A stretch of DNA of 64,000 bases from Ideonella sp. (GTDB taxonomy: Bacteria; Pseudomonadota; Gammaproteobacteria; Burkholderiales; Burkholderiaceae_C), in the NCBI GenBank assembly GCA_016721465.1, contig JADKIA010000030.1, positions 496,001 to 560,000 of the forward strand. Reading direction: 5' to 3'. The notes beneath the pieces are model-generated. The model was not told the origin of the DNA. It saw only the letters and a list, made by a program, of their open reading frames with translations, and ran no database searches. Shown piece after piece: positions 15,893 through 23,827 of this stretch (position 1 is the stretch's first letter; each line of letters begins with the position of its first letter). A program made the translations under genes and the position numbers.

Positions 15893-18800
15893 TTGGAACT
15901 GAGCCGCTCGGGATTCACGCTGTCCGACCGGTACACGGCCACGGACGGCTGGGTGTACATGACGGGCGTGCAGGCCCTGGTGCGCCTGCCCTTGCAGCAG
16001 CGCCTGCGTGATGCTGCCCTGGGCTGGAACACCGGCGGCTACGTGTCGGGTTACCGCGGCTCGCCGCTGGGTCGCTACGACACCGAGCTGTGGGCGGCGC
16101 AGGAGGCGCTCACCGCGGCCGGCGTCGTCTTCCGGGCCGGCTTGAACGAGGACCTGGCGGCCACGGCGATCTGGGGTGCCCAGCACGTGGGCAACTTCCC
16201 AGGCGCGAGGGTCGACGGCGTGTTCGGCATCTGGTACGGCAAGGGCCCGGGCGTGGACCGCAGCGGCGACGTGCTGCGCCACGGCAACCTCGCCGGCGCG
16301 TCGTCCCGCGGCGGCGTGCTGTGTCTGGCCGGCGACGACCACGGGGCCAAGTCGTCGACGGTGGCGAACTTCTCCGACCCGATCTTCATCGCCGTCGGCA
16401 TGCCGGTGCTGTATCCGTCCAGCACGCAGGAGCTGCTCGATTTCGGCCTGCACGGCATTGCGATGAGCCGCCACTCGGGGTGCTGGGTCGGCATGAAGGT
16501 CGTCACCGACGTGGTGGAAGGCGGGGGCTCGGTGCGAGTTTCGCCCGACTTGCCGCACATCGTCGTGCCGCCCGCCGCGGGGCCCGAGCTGTCGATCCGC
16601 GTCGCGGATCCCGCACTGGCACAGGAGCAGCGCCTGTACCACCACAAGCTTCCCGCGGCGCTGGCCTATGCGCGAGCCAACGGGCTGAATCGCATCACGT
16701 TGGGAAACGGGCGCGCAAGCGTTGGCATCGTCGCCGCCGGCAAGGCCTGGCAGGACGTGCTGCAGGCCATGGGCGAGCTGGGCATCGACGACGATCGGGC
16801 CGAAGCGCTGGGGCTGCGCCTGCTCAAGATCGGTATGGTCTGGCCGCTCGATCCGCAGATCGTGCGGCAGTTCGCCGCAGAACTGCAGACCATCCTCGTG
16901 GTCGAGGAGAAGCGGCCGATCCTGGAAGACCAGCTCCGCGCCATCCTGTTCGAGACAGCCGACCGGCCGACCGTGATCGGCAAGCATCGCGGCGCGGCGG
17001 GCTTCGACGCGCAGCCCGGCCCGGTGGTGTTTCCCAACGCCGGCGAGATCTCGCCGGCGCAGGTGGCGCACGTGCTGTGCTCCCTGCTCGGCCTGCAGGG
17101 CCGCGGCGTGGGCGCGCCGCCGGCACCGGCGAGCGGTGCGCCCACGCCGGTGCGCATGCCGGGCTTCTGCTCCGGTTGCCCGCATAACCGCTCCACCAAG
17201 GTCCCGCACGGCAGCCGGGCACTCGCGGGCATCGGCTGCCACGCCATGGCCACGCTGATCGATCCCGCCCACACGAACTCGATCTCGCACATGGGCGGCG
17301 AAGGGGTGATGTGGCTCGGCCAGCAGCCCTTCACGCAGGAACGGCATGTGTTCGCCAACCTCGGCGACGGCACCTTCTCGCATTCGGGCCACCTCGCCGT
17401 GCGCCAGGCGGTGGCGGCGCACGTGCCCATCACCTACAAGCTGCTGTACAACGGGTTTGTCTCGATGACGGGCGGCCAGCCCGTCGAATCCGGCATGAGC
17501 CCCGTGGCCATGCTGCGCGTGCTGGACGCCGAGGGCGTGCGCAAGATGGCCGTGGTCACCGACGACCCCGGGCGCTACGAAGGCCTCTCGTTGCCCGAGG
17601 GCGTGCAGGTTCACCACCGCAGCCGCCTCGAAGTGGTGGAGCGCGAGTTCCGGGACTTCCCCGATGTCTCGGTCATCGTGTACGACCAGCCGTGCGCCAC
17701 CGAGCGCAGGCGCCTGCGCAAGCGCGGCAAGTGGCCGGATCCGGACCGGCGGACCTTCATCCACGCTGCGGTGTGCGAGGGCTGCGGCGACTGCGGCACG
17801 GCGTCCAACTGCATGTCCATCGAGCCGCTGGAGACCGAACTGGGACGCAAGCGCAGGATCAACCAGTCGAGCTGCAACAAGGACTTCTCCTGCGTCGACG
17901 GCTTCTGCCCCAGCTTCGTGACGATCGAGGGCGGCACGCCGAAACGCGGAGCGCCGCTCGCGCCGGCGAACGCGCAAGCCGATCCGTGGTCGGTCCCGTT
18001 ACCGGAGCCGACGCTGCCGGCCCTCGGCGGCGCATTCAGCGTGCTGGTGGCCGGCATCGGCGGCACGGGCGTCGTGACGATCGGCCAGACACTGGCCGTC
18101 GCGGCGCACCTCGACGGCCGGTTCGCTTCCAACCTCGACGTCACGGGCCTGGCCCAGAAGTACGGCGCGGTGGCCTCGCATGTGCGCATCGCGGCGTCGC
18201 CCGAGCAACTGCACGCGACGCGCATCGCCAGCGGCGAGCTCGATGCACTGATCGGCTGCGACCTGCTGGTGTCGGCGAGCACGGAATCCGTGGCCATGCT
18301 GCGCCCGGGGCGCAGCCGTGCCGTGGTCTGCGCGGATGTGATTCCGACCTCGGATTTCGCACGCAATCCGCAGTGGAGCGTCGACATTCCCGCGCTGAAG
18401 GTGCGGATAGAACAAGCCCTCGGTGGACCCTTGCGGCTCATCGAGGGTCAGCGCCTGGCCACCGTCCTGCTGGGCGATCCCATCGCGTCCAACATGATGA
18501 TGCTCGGTGCCGCATGGCAGCTGGGTATGGTGCCGGTTTCCAGGGCGGCACTCGAACGTGCGATCGAGCTCAATGGCGTGGCCGTCGCACTGAACAAGTC
18601 CGCGTTCCTCTGGGGACGCCGCGCGGCGCAAGACCTCGATGCCGTCGAGCGCATCGCGTCGGCCGGGCGCACCGAGGTGATCCGCTTCGTGCCGAGCACG
18701 CAGCGGTCGCTGGACCAACTCGTCGAACATCGATCCCGGCACTTGCAGGAGCACGGCACGCCGCGCGCGGTCTTGCGGTTGCAGAACCTGGTGGCTCGCG

Positions 18801-19345
18801 TGCGCCAGGCCGAGACAGAGGCAGGTCTCGGCGATGCCCTGGCCCGCGTTGTCGCAGACAACCACCATCGGCTTCTCGCCGTCAAGGACGAATGGGAGGT
18901 CGCGCGCCTGTACAGCCACCCCGACTTCCGCGCGACGCTGGAGCGTGAATTCGACGGTCCACTGAAACTCCGCTTCCATGTCGGTGGCTGGCCATTCGGC
19001 CGCATCGATGCCGCCACCGGCAAGCCGATCAAGAAGGAAGTCGGGCCATGGCTCCTGCAGGTCTTCCGACTGATGGGCCGCCTGCGCTTTCTGCGCGGCA
19101 CGTGGCTCGATCCATTCAGGAACACGACCGAACGTCGTCTGGACCAGGAGTGGCTGTCGCAGTACGAGTCGGACATCGAACGCCTGATCGGCCAGTTGGA
19201 CGCGAGCCGTCACGCGCTGGCCGTGAAGATCGCGAAGCTGCCCGATTCGATCCGTGGCTACGGCCATGTCCGCATGGCGCGCGCCGCGGCCGCCGGCATC
19301 GAGCGCGCGCGCTTGCTGGCCGAGTGGGAAGCACTCGCCCGATGA
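15893..19345 (+). CDS. Fused 2-oxoacid (indolepyruvate-type):ferredoxin oxidoreductase
   Basis: This 1150-residue protein combines IorA-like and IorB-like parts. Residues ~20-400 form the pyrimidine-binding and core domains. FCSGCPHN (~424) and the TPP motif GDGTFSHSG (~491) follow. Cysteine-rich iron-sulfur segments (CEGCGDCGTASNC, CNKDFSC) lie at ~626-672, and a gamma-type domain with GIGGTGVVTIGQTLAV begins at ~716. The family oxidatively decarboxylates aryl or branched 2-oxoacids to acyl-CoA, passing electrons to ferredoxin. Within an extradiol operon it may act on the 2-oxoacid made by ring cleavage (inference). The start is a TTG preceded by GGGGA; a later ATG would cut the conserved N-terminus. 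Confidence 0.85.
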   Translation: MELSRSGFTLSDRYTATDGWVYMTGVQALVRLPLQQRLRDAALGWNTGGYVSGYRGSPLGRYDTELWAAQEALTAAGVVFRAGLNEDLAATAIWGAQHVGNFPGARVDGVFGIWYGKGPGVDRSGDVLRHGNLAGASSRGGVLCLAGDDHGAKSSTVANFSDPIFIAVGMPVLYPSSTQELLDFGLHGIAMSRHSGCWVGMKVVTDVVEGGGSVRVSPDLPHIVVPPAAGPELSIRVADPALAQEQRLYHHKLPAALAYARANGLNRITLGNGRASVGIVAAGKAWQDVLQAMGELGIDDDRAEALGLRLLKIGMVWPLDPQIVRQFAAELQTILVVEEKRPILEDQLRAILFETADRPTVIGKHRGAAGFDAQPGPVVFPNAGEISPAQVAHVLCSLLGLQGRGVGAPPAPASGAPTPVRMPGFCSGCPHNRSTKVPHGSRALAGIGCHAMATLIDPAHTNSISHMGGEGVMWLGQQPFTQERHVFANLGDGTFSHSGHLAVRQAVAAHVPITYKLLYNGFVSMTGGQPVESGMSPVAMLRVLDAEGVRKMAVVTDDPGRYEGLSLPEGVQVHHRSRLEVVEREFRDFPDVSVIVYDQPCATERRRLRKRGKWPDPDRRTFIHAAVCEGCGDCGTASNCMSIEPLETELGRKRRINQSSCNKDFSCVDGFCPSFVTIEGGTPKRGAPLAPANAQADPWSVPLPEPTLPALGGAFSVLVAGIGGTGVVTIGQTLAVAAHLDGRFASNLDVTGLAQKYGAVASHVRIAASPEQLHATRIASGELDALIGCDLLVSASTESVAMLRPGRSRAVVCADVIPTSDFARNPQWSVDIPALKVRIEQALGGPLRLIEGQRLATVLLGDPIASNMMMLGAAWQLGMVPVSRAALERAIELNGVAVALNKSAFLWGRRAAQDLDAVERIASAGRTEVIRFVPSTQRSLDQLVEHRSRHLQEHGTPRAVLRLQNLVARVRQAETEAGLGDALARVVADNHHRLLAVKDEWEVARLYSHPDFRATLEREFDGPLKLRFHVGGWPFGRIDAATGKPIKKEVGPWLLQVFRLMGRLRFLRGTWLDPFRNTTERRLDQEWLSQYESDIERLIGQLDASRHALAVKIAKLPDSIRGYGHVRMARAAAAGIERARLLAEWEALAR

Positions 19346-19395
19346 GCACCCAAGACGACCGACATCTGCCGGCGTCGCGCTGGGTCGTGGTGCTG

Positions 19396-19444
19396 ACTGA
19401 TATGGGTAGAAACACCGCACTCTTTGTACTTATAGGACTATAAG
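19396..19444 (+). promoter_or_regulatory. Paired shared operator motif, copy 3 (before hydrolase 2)
   Basis: ACTGATATGGGTAGAAA (19396-19412) is a weaker form of the first element. ACTTATAGGACTATAAG (19428-19444) is a close match to the second element at 13244-13260, with the same 15-base spacing. The pair sits 43 bases before the hydrolase start codon, in the 141-base gap after the oxidoreductase. This marks a new transcription unit under the same control. Confidence 0.6.
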
Positions 19445-19486
19445 ATTGAACGAGAAATCACATCACATCCCTTGTGGGAGCCCTGC

Positions 19487-20332
19487 ATGAGCGACATCAT
19501 CAATTTCCGTCAAGTTGACGCCGGCGGTCATTCACTGCGCGTTTACGAAAGCGGCGCCGCGACTTTGGCGCCAGTCCTGTGGTTGCACGGCTCGGGGCCC
19601 GGAGTCGATGCGATGGCCAACTGGCGTGGCCTGATGACGGACCTGGCGCCGCATTTCCGCAACGTCGCCCCGGACATCCTCGGCTTCGGTGAATCGGCGT
19701 GCCCGGATCCCTTTCCGCGTGGCATCGCGGCGTCGGTCGAACTGCGGGCCCGGAACACGCTCGCCTTGCTCGACGCGCTGAAGATCGAGTCCATCCACGT
19801 CGTCGGGAATTCGATGGGCGGCATGATCACGATGCGCATGGCGCAGATCGCCCCCTCGCGGGTTCGCAAGATGGTGCTCATGGGCAGCGGCGGCGCGGGA
19901 GGGCTGACGCCCGAGGCCGGCAAGAAGACGATGGAGTACCTGGCCAATCCTTCGGTGGATGGGCTTCGCGGCCTGATGGAGATGTTCGTCTACGACGCGA
20001 AGACGTTCGGCGTCGATCTGGGCCAGCTGGCCGCCGATCGCATGACCATCGCCTCACGTCCGCACGTCGCACGCGTGAATGCCGCGACCTTTGACATGAG
20101 CCAGCCGGTCTTCGTCCTCACGCCCGAGCAACTGGCGGCCATCCCCCACCCGGCCCTGGTGATCCACGGCAGGGAGGACCGCGTCGTGCCGGTCGATGCC
20201 TCGTACTACCTGTCCAAACATCTGCCCGACGCGCAATTGCACGTCTTTCCGAAGTCTGGGCACTGGGCCCAGTTGGAACAGAAGGACCGCTTTAAAGCCT
20301 TGATCCAGGCCTTCCTGAGCGGATCGCTTTGA
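19487..20332 (+). CDS. MhpC/BphD-type alpha/beta-hydrolase (meta-cleavage product hydrolase)
   Basis: The start chosen is the ATG at 19487 after GTGGGAG. The 281-residue protein carries [14 protein letters not shown] (oxyanion region, residues 33-46) as in MhpC, BphD and DmpD, the nucleophile elbow GNSMGG with Ser109, the acid in GREDRVVPVD and the histidine in SGHWAQLE. This is a clearer C-C hydrolase than the one at 3674. It should split a 2-hydroxy-6-oxo-dienoate to a 2-hydroxypentadienoate and an acid. It leads an operon with a FAH-fold enzyme and an MFS transporter, under the shared operator. Confidence 0.9.
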   Translation: MSDIINFRQVDAGGHSLRVYESGAATLAPVLWLHGSGPGVDAMANWRGLMTDLAPHFRNVAPDILGFGESACPDPFPRGIAASVELRARNTLALLDALKIESIHVVGNSMGGMITMRMAQIAPSRVRKMVLMGSGGAGGLTPEAGKKTMEYLANPSVDGLRGLMEMFVYDAKTFGVDLGQLAADRMTIASRPHVARVNAATFDMSQPVFVLTPEQLAAIPHPALVIHGREDRVVPVDASYYLSKHLPDAQLHVFPKSGHWAQLEQKDRFKALIQAFLSGSL

Positions 20333-20346
20333 TGTGACCCAGCCGC

Positions 20347-20373
20347 CACGAGCCGCCAATCCGGCGGCTCGTG
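20347..20373 (+). terminator. Perfect 11-base-pair hairpin after hydrolase 2
   Basis: CACGAGCCGCC, a 5-base loop, then GGCGGCTCGTG form a perfect stem 14 bases after the hydrolase stop. No run of T follows, so it may be an attenuating or mRNA-protecting structure rather than a full intrinsic terminator. The FAH gene starts 35 bases later. Confidence 0.5.
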
Positions 20374-20408
20374 TTCGCACTCAAAAATGCACAACCGCAG
20401 GGGGAAGC

Positions 20409-21269
20409 GTGCGCTTTGCAATGGTGATCGACGGCACGCGCGTGGGCATCGCGCTGGCAGCCAGGGAAGGGGTTCTGAACGTTCACTGGCAGGACGAGCC
20501 GCAGTGGCCGGGCTCCTTGCAGTCGCTCGTCGGCCAGGGAGCCCGGGCCCTGCAGGACGCAGGGCGCGCGCTGGCCCGTGCGCCCGAAGTCGAACAAGCG
20601 CGCATCCGGTTTCAGCCGCCGCTGGGCGAGCCGCAGAAGATCGTATGCATCGGCCTGAACTACGCCGACCACAGCAGCGAGACGGGGCTGCAGGTGCCGT
20701 CTTATCCCACGGTCTTCGGTCGGTTCGCGTCGAGCCTGGTTGGTCACGGTGAGCCGATTCGCAGGCCGCGCGTCTCGACCCAGCTCGACTACGAGGGCGA
20801 ACTCGTCGCCGTCATCGGGACCGGCGGGCGCGACATATCGAAGGGTCGCGCGCTGAACCACGTGATCGGCTATTCGGTGTTCAACGACGCCTCGGTGCGC
20901 GACTACCAGATGCGTACGCCGCAATGGACGGTCGGCAAGAACTTCGACGCGACCGGCGCGTTCGGCCCGTTCTTCGTCACTGCGGACGAGTTGCCGGCCG
21001 GGGCGGCGGGACTGAGCCTCACCACCCGCCTCAACGGCCGCGTGGTCCAGCAGGCCAGCACGACAGACATGATCTTCGACGTGGCGACACAGGTAAGCCT
21101 GCTCAGCGAAGTTTTCACCTGGCAACCCGGGGACATCATCGTCACCGGCACGCCCGCCGGCGTCGGGATGGCGCGCAAGCCGCCGTTGTGGATGGCATCG
21201 GGCGACGTCTGCGAAGTCGAGGTCGAAGGCGTTGGGCTTCTGCGCAACCCGATTGCCGACGCCGCGTGA
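20409..21269 (+). CDS. Fumarylacetoacetate hydrolase (FAH)-family enzyme
   Basis: GTG at 20409, preceded by GGGGGA, gives a 286-residue product that starts at the usual FAH N-terminal strand (VRFAMVIDGTRVGIAL); an ATG further upstream would run through the hairpin. Conserved FAH features are KIVCIGLNYADHSSE, the metal-binding DYEGELVAVIG, NDASVRDYQ, GKNFD and GDIIVTGTPAGVG. Members act as acylpyruvate hydrolases, oxaloacetate or hydroxydienoate isomerases, hydratases or decarboxylases. After the hydrolase, a hydratase or acylpyruvase-like step is likely, but the reaction is not decided by sequence alone. Confidence 0.88.
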   Translation: MRFAMVIDGTRVGIALAAREGVLNVHWQDEPQWPGSLQSLVGQGARALQDAGRALARAPEVEQARIRFQPPLGEPQKIVCIGLNYADHSSETGLQVPSYPTVFGRFASSLVGHGEPIRRPRVSTQLDYEGELVAVIGTGGRDISKGRALNHVIGYSVFNDASVRDYQMRTPQWTVGKNFDATGAFGPFFVTADELPAGAAGLSLTTRLNGRVVQQASTTDMIFDVATQVSLLSEVFTWQPGDIIVTGTPAGVGMARKPPLWMASGDVCEVEVEGVGLLRNPIADAA

Positions 21270-21303
21270 TCCCCGCCGAGCCTGAGTACCAAGGATCAAA
21301 CCG

Positions 21304-21578
21304 ATGAGCGACAACCGCACCGATCTTTTCGTCGAAGCGCACACCGCGCACAAGTTCATCGACCGGCCCATCGACGACGACACGGCCCTCCACGAACTGC
21401 TGCCTTTGCACGCGCCGCACCGATGAGCGGGTTCGATCCGGCCCGGGTAGACCAGGCCTTATTCCCGGACGGCCGCTGGAAGACGAACTTCCTGGTCAAC
21501 CTCGGCTTCGCGAGCCTCGACGGCCATCGCCCCAGGGGGCCGCGCCTCGAGTTCGATCTGGCCGTCCGGTTCGGGTGA
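21304..21578 (+). pseudogene. Internally deleted nitroreductase (RutE/HadB-like) gene
   Basis: Two ORFs that overlap as ATGA carry the two ends of a RutE-type nitroreductase. The first (21304-21426, 40 residues) has EAHTAHKFIDRPIDDDTALH, like the N-terminus. The second (21423-21578, 51 residues) starts MSGFDPARVDQALFPDGRWK and ends like the C-terminus (NFLVNLGF...PRLEFDLAV). About 100 central residues that bind FMN are missing. Full-length members have about 196 residues. The remnant lies between the FAH gene and the MFS transporter, so the deletion happened inside a working operon. Confidence 0.75.
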
Positions 21579-21599
21579 GGGTGAGAAGGAGCAACCGTC

Positions 21600-22826
21600 T
21601 TGAATGCCATCGTCGACCGCGACTTCCCGGTCTCATCGCCCGGCGCGAGGCAGCCCGGCCTCGCCCAGACCCTCACCCTGCTGGTGACGAGCAGCCTGAC
21701 GGTGATGGTCACCGCCGTCGTCGGGCCGAGCCTGCCGACCATGCAGGCGCACTTTCGCGACGTGCCCGGCGCGGACGCACTCGTGCCGCTGACCATGAGT
21801 GCTCCACTGCTGATGATGGCGCTGCTCAGCGTCGCGGTGGGCGAACTGGCCGATCGTTGGGGGCGCAAGCGGCTGTTGGTGGCGTCGGCCATCGCGTACG
21901 GCATCGTCGGAACGATGCCCCTGTACCTGGATTCCCTGGCGGCCATCCTCGCCAGCCGCGTCGGCCTGGGCGCCTTCGAAGCAGTGCTCACGACGGTGGG
22001 TGCGACCCTGATCGGCGACTACTTCGCGGGCCTTCAGCGCGAGCGCTACATGGCCTTGCAGACGACCGTCGGCGCGGTGGCGGCCGTTGTGCTGGCCGTG
22101 ATCGGAGGCGCCTTGGCCCAGTGGGGTTGGCGTGTGCCGTACGCGATGTTCGGGGCCAGCCTGGCGCTGGCGCCGTTGCTGGCGCTGCTGTTGTGGGAGC
22201 CGCCCAGCCGCGCGACGATGACGCTGGCGCAGCAGATCGAGGACAGTCAATCGTTCAGCGGCCATGCGCTGACCTGGCGTTGCGTACTGGGCTTCCTGCT
22301 GGGCTTCGAGTTCCTGATCCTCAACGTTCATTTCGGCTATCTACAGGCGGCCGTGGGTGTCGACTCCACCGCCCTGATCGGCCTGGCCTACGCGCTCAAC
22401 AGCGTCGGGGCCATCGCCGGAACGCTGCTCTTTGGCTGGCATCTGGCTTCGGCGGTATCGGTCCCGACCTGTCTCGGGCTGGGCGCGCTACTGGGCGGCG
22501 GCTCGCTCATGGTCATGCCTTTCACGACGACCTACGCCACGCTCACTGCCGCCGGGGTCGTCACGGGCATCGGCATGGGCATCCTGTTTCCTGCGATGGC
22601 GAACTGGAACATGCGCGAGCTGCCGGTCTCCCGGCGCGGTGTTGGCACCGGCGCATACAACTCGTGCCTGGCCTTCGGCATGTTCGTCAGCCCGCTGGCC
22701 GTCGTCGGCCTGGAGACCCTCATCGGAGGTTCGCGCGTGCGCGCAGTGGCCGTCGGCGGCTGGGCGCTGCTGGCCGCGGGCCTCGCGGCGCTGGGCGTGG
22801 GGCTCTCGCGCCAGCCGCACCGCTGA
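21600..22826 (+). CDS. MFS transporter
   Basis: The 408-residue protein has 12 predicted membrane segments. The major-facilitator motif A, GELADRWGRKRLL, lies between segments 2 and 3 (~residue 80), and an equivalent loop separates the two halves. The start used is a TTG with AAGGAG 8 bases upstream; no ATG lies near it in frame. Its place at the end of the hydrolase-FAH operon suggests uptake of the aromatic acid substrate or export of a toxic intermediate. Direction and substrate are not determined. It ends 24 bases from the convergent TetR 2 gene. Confidence 0.88.
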   Translation: MNAIVDRDFPVSSPGARQPGLAQTLTLLVTSSLTVMVTAVVGPSLPTMQAHFRDVPGADALVPLTMSAPLLMMALLSVAVGELADRWGRKRLLVASAIAYGIVGTMPLYLDSLAAILASRVGLGAFEAVLTTVGATLIGDYFAGLQRERYMALQTTVGAVAAVVLAVIGGALAQWGWRVPYAMFGASLALAPLLALLLWEPPSRATMTLAQQIEDSQSFSGHALTWRCVLGFLLGFEFLILNVHFGYLQAAVGVDSTALIGLAYALNSVGAIAGTLLFGWHLASAVSVPTCLGLGALLGGGSLMVMPFTTTYATLTAAGVVTGIGMGILFPAMANWNMRELPVSRRGVGTGAYNSCLAFGMFVSPLAVVGLETLIGGSRVRAVAVGGWALLAAGLAALGVGLSRQPHR

Positions 22827-22850
22827 CCTTCGCGCGAACGCGCCGTCGGT

Positions 22851-23627
22851 TCAGAATATCGCGTTGCGCGGTACCTTTCGGTGGCGCGCCTTCGCAGGCT
22901 GCGGCTGCGTCAGCATGCCATCGAAGAGGACGTCCAGCGCATTGTCGATGTAGGCGTGCGCGGCAGCGTCCGACTTCAGATCGGTCCCGTACATCCGAGG
23001 CGGCAACTCCGATGCCAGCACGTAGGCGATCAGGATGCCGGTCATCATCACGCTGGCCTGCTCCGTGGGAATCGGCCGCAGCAGCCCATTCGCAACGCAC
23101 TCCTCGATCAGGGCGTTGAGGGCCTTGTTGAATGGGCGCATGTACGTGTCCACCAGCCAGTCCCGCCGGGGGCTGGCCCGCGACAGCTCCTTGTGCATGA
23201 TGGCGTGCACGGAGGGGCGCCGGATATTCATCTGCGCGAAGCTGATCAGCAGTCGCCTGAGCCGGTCCAGGGGATGCGCGCTCGACGCGCTGGGATCGGT
23301 GGCACGCTCCAGCGCCACGGTCTCGCGGTAGCCCTCCTCGATCACCGCGCGCCACAGCTGTTCCTTGGAGCCAAAGTGGTAGTTGAGCAGCGGCTGCTTG
23401 ACGCCCGCCCGTTTGGCGATGTCCAGCACCGAAGCGCCATCGAAGCCACGCTCGCAGAACTCGATGGCCGCGGCGTCCAGGAGGCGCCGCTTGCCTCCCG
23501 GCTCGGTCGCCGTGGGAGCGCTCGCAGCGCCGGGCGACGCCAAGCTGCGTGCAGGCGACTTGCCCTTGAGCTGTCGGCCGGCAGCGGCGATCGTTTTCCT
23601 GCCGACGGGTGTCTTGGTCTCGGGCAT
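22851..23627 (-). CDS. TetR-family regulator 2
   Basis: The start at 23627 (MPETKTPVG) is chosen because it aligns with the MP start of TetR 1 and the upstream DNA also aligns; in-frame ATGs at 23639 and further upstream are possible. The 258-residue product has HTH residues GKRRLLDAAAIEFCERGFDG and recognition helix RAGVKQPLLNYHF, identical to TetR 1. The C-terminal domain is also similar (PSVHAIM, DWLVDTYM, ALIEEC). It is divergent from extradiol dioxygenase 2, and the gap holds the shared operator. The two regulators are evidently an old duplication and probably cross-regulate. Confidence 0.88.
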   Translation of the reverse strand: MPETKTPVGRKTIAAAGRQLKGKSPARSLASPGAASAPTATEPGGKRRLLDAAAIEFCERGFDGASVLDIAKRAGVKQPLLNYHFGSKEQLWRAVIEEGYRETVALERATDPSASSAHPLDRLRRLLISFAQMNIRRPSVHAIMHKELSRASPRRDWLVDTYMRPFNKALNALIEECVANGLLRPIPTEQASVMMTGILIAYVLASELPPRMYGTDLKSDAAAHAYIDNALDVLFDGMLTQPQPAKARHRKVPRNAIF

Positions 23628-23742
23628 AGCGACTCGCATTGTAGGTTCGATGACTCGACGCAGCGGCCATCGCGGTGCACCGTCCCGATGTCCAGGGACG
23701 GCGAACCGCACCATCGACCGCGTGGTTCGCATTCGAATCGAA

Positions 23743-23759
23743 GCTGATATAGATATAAG
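23743..23759 (+). promoter_or_regulatory. Shared TetR-type operator motif, copy 4 (TetR 2 / extradiol 2 gap)
   Basis: GCTGATATAGATATAAG matches the copies at 4566 and 13212 in 14 or more of 17 positions. It lies 69 bases before the dioxygenase start and 115 bases from the TetR 2 start. A partial second element, CTCAATAAGCTCTTG, follows near 23782. Confidence 0.6.
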
Positions 23760-23827
23760 TCCTAGTACGAATTGGCGGATGGCTCAATAAGCTCTTGTCT
23801 TACCCTTCCATCGGACCGGAGCTGCAG

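Noticed and set aside
15728..17977. Minus-strand frame of 749 codons opposite the 2-oxoacid oxidoreductase
   Set aside because: Its composition is Arg/His/Ala-rich with no motif; the plus-strand protein has iron-sulfur and TPP motifs.
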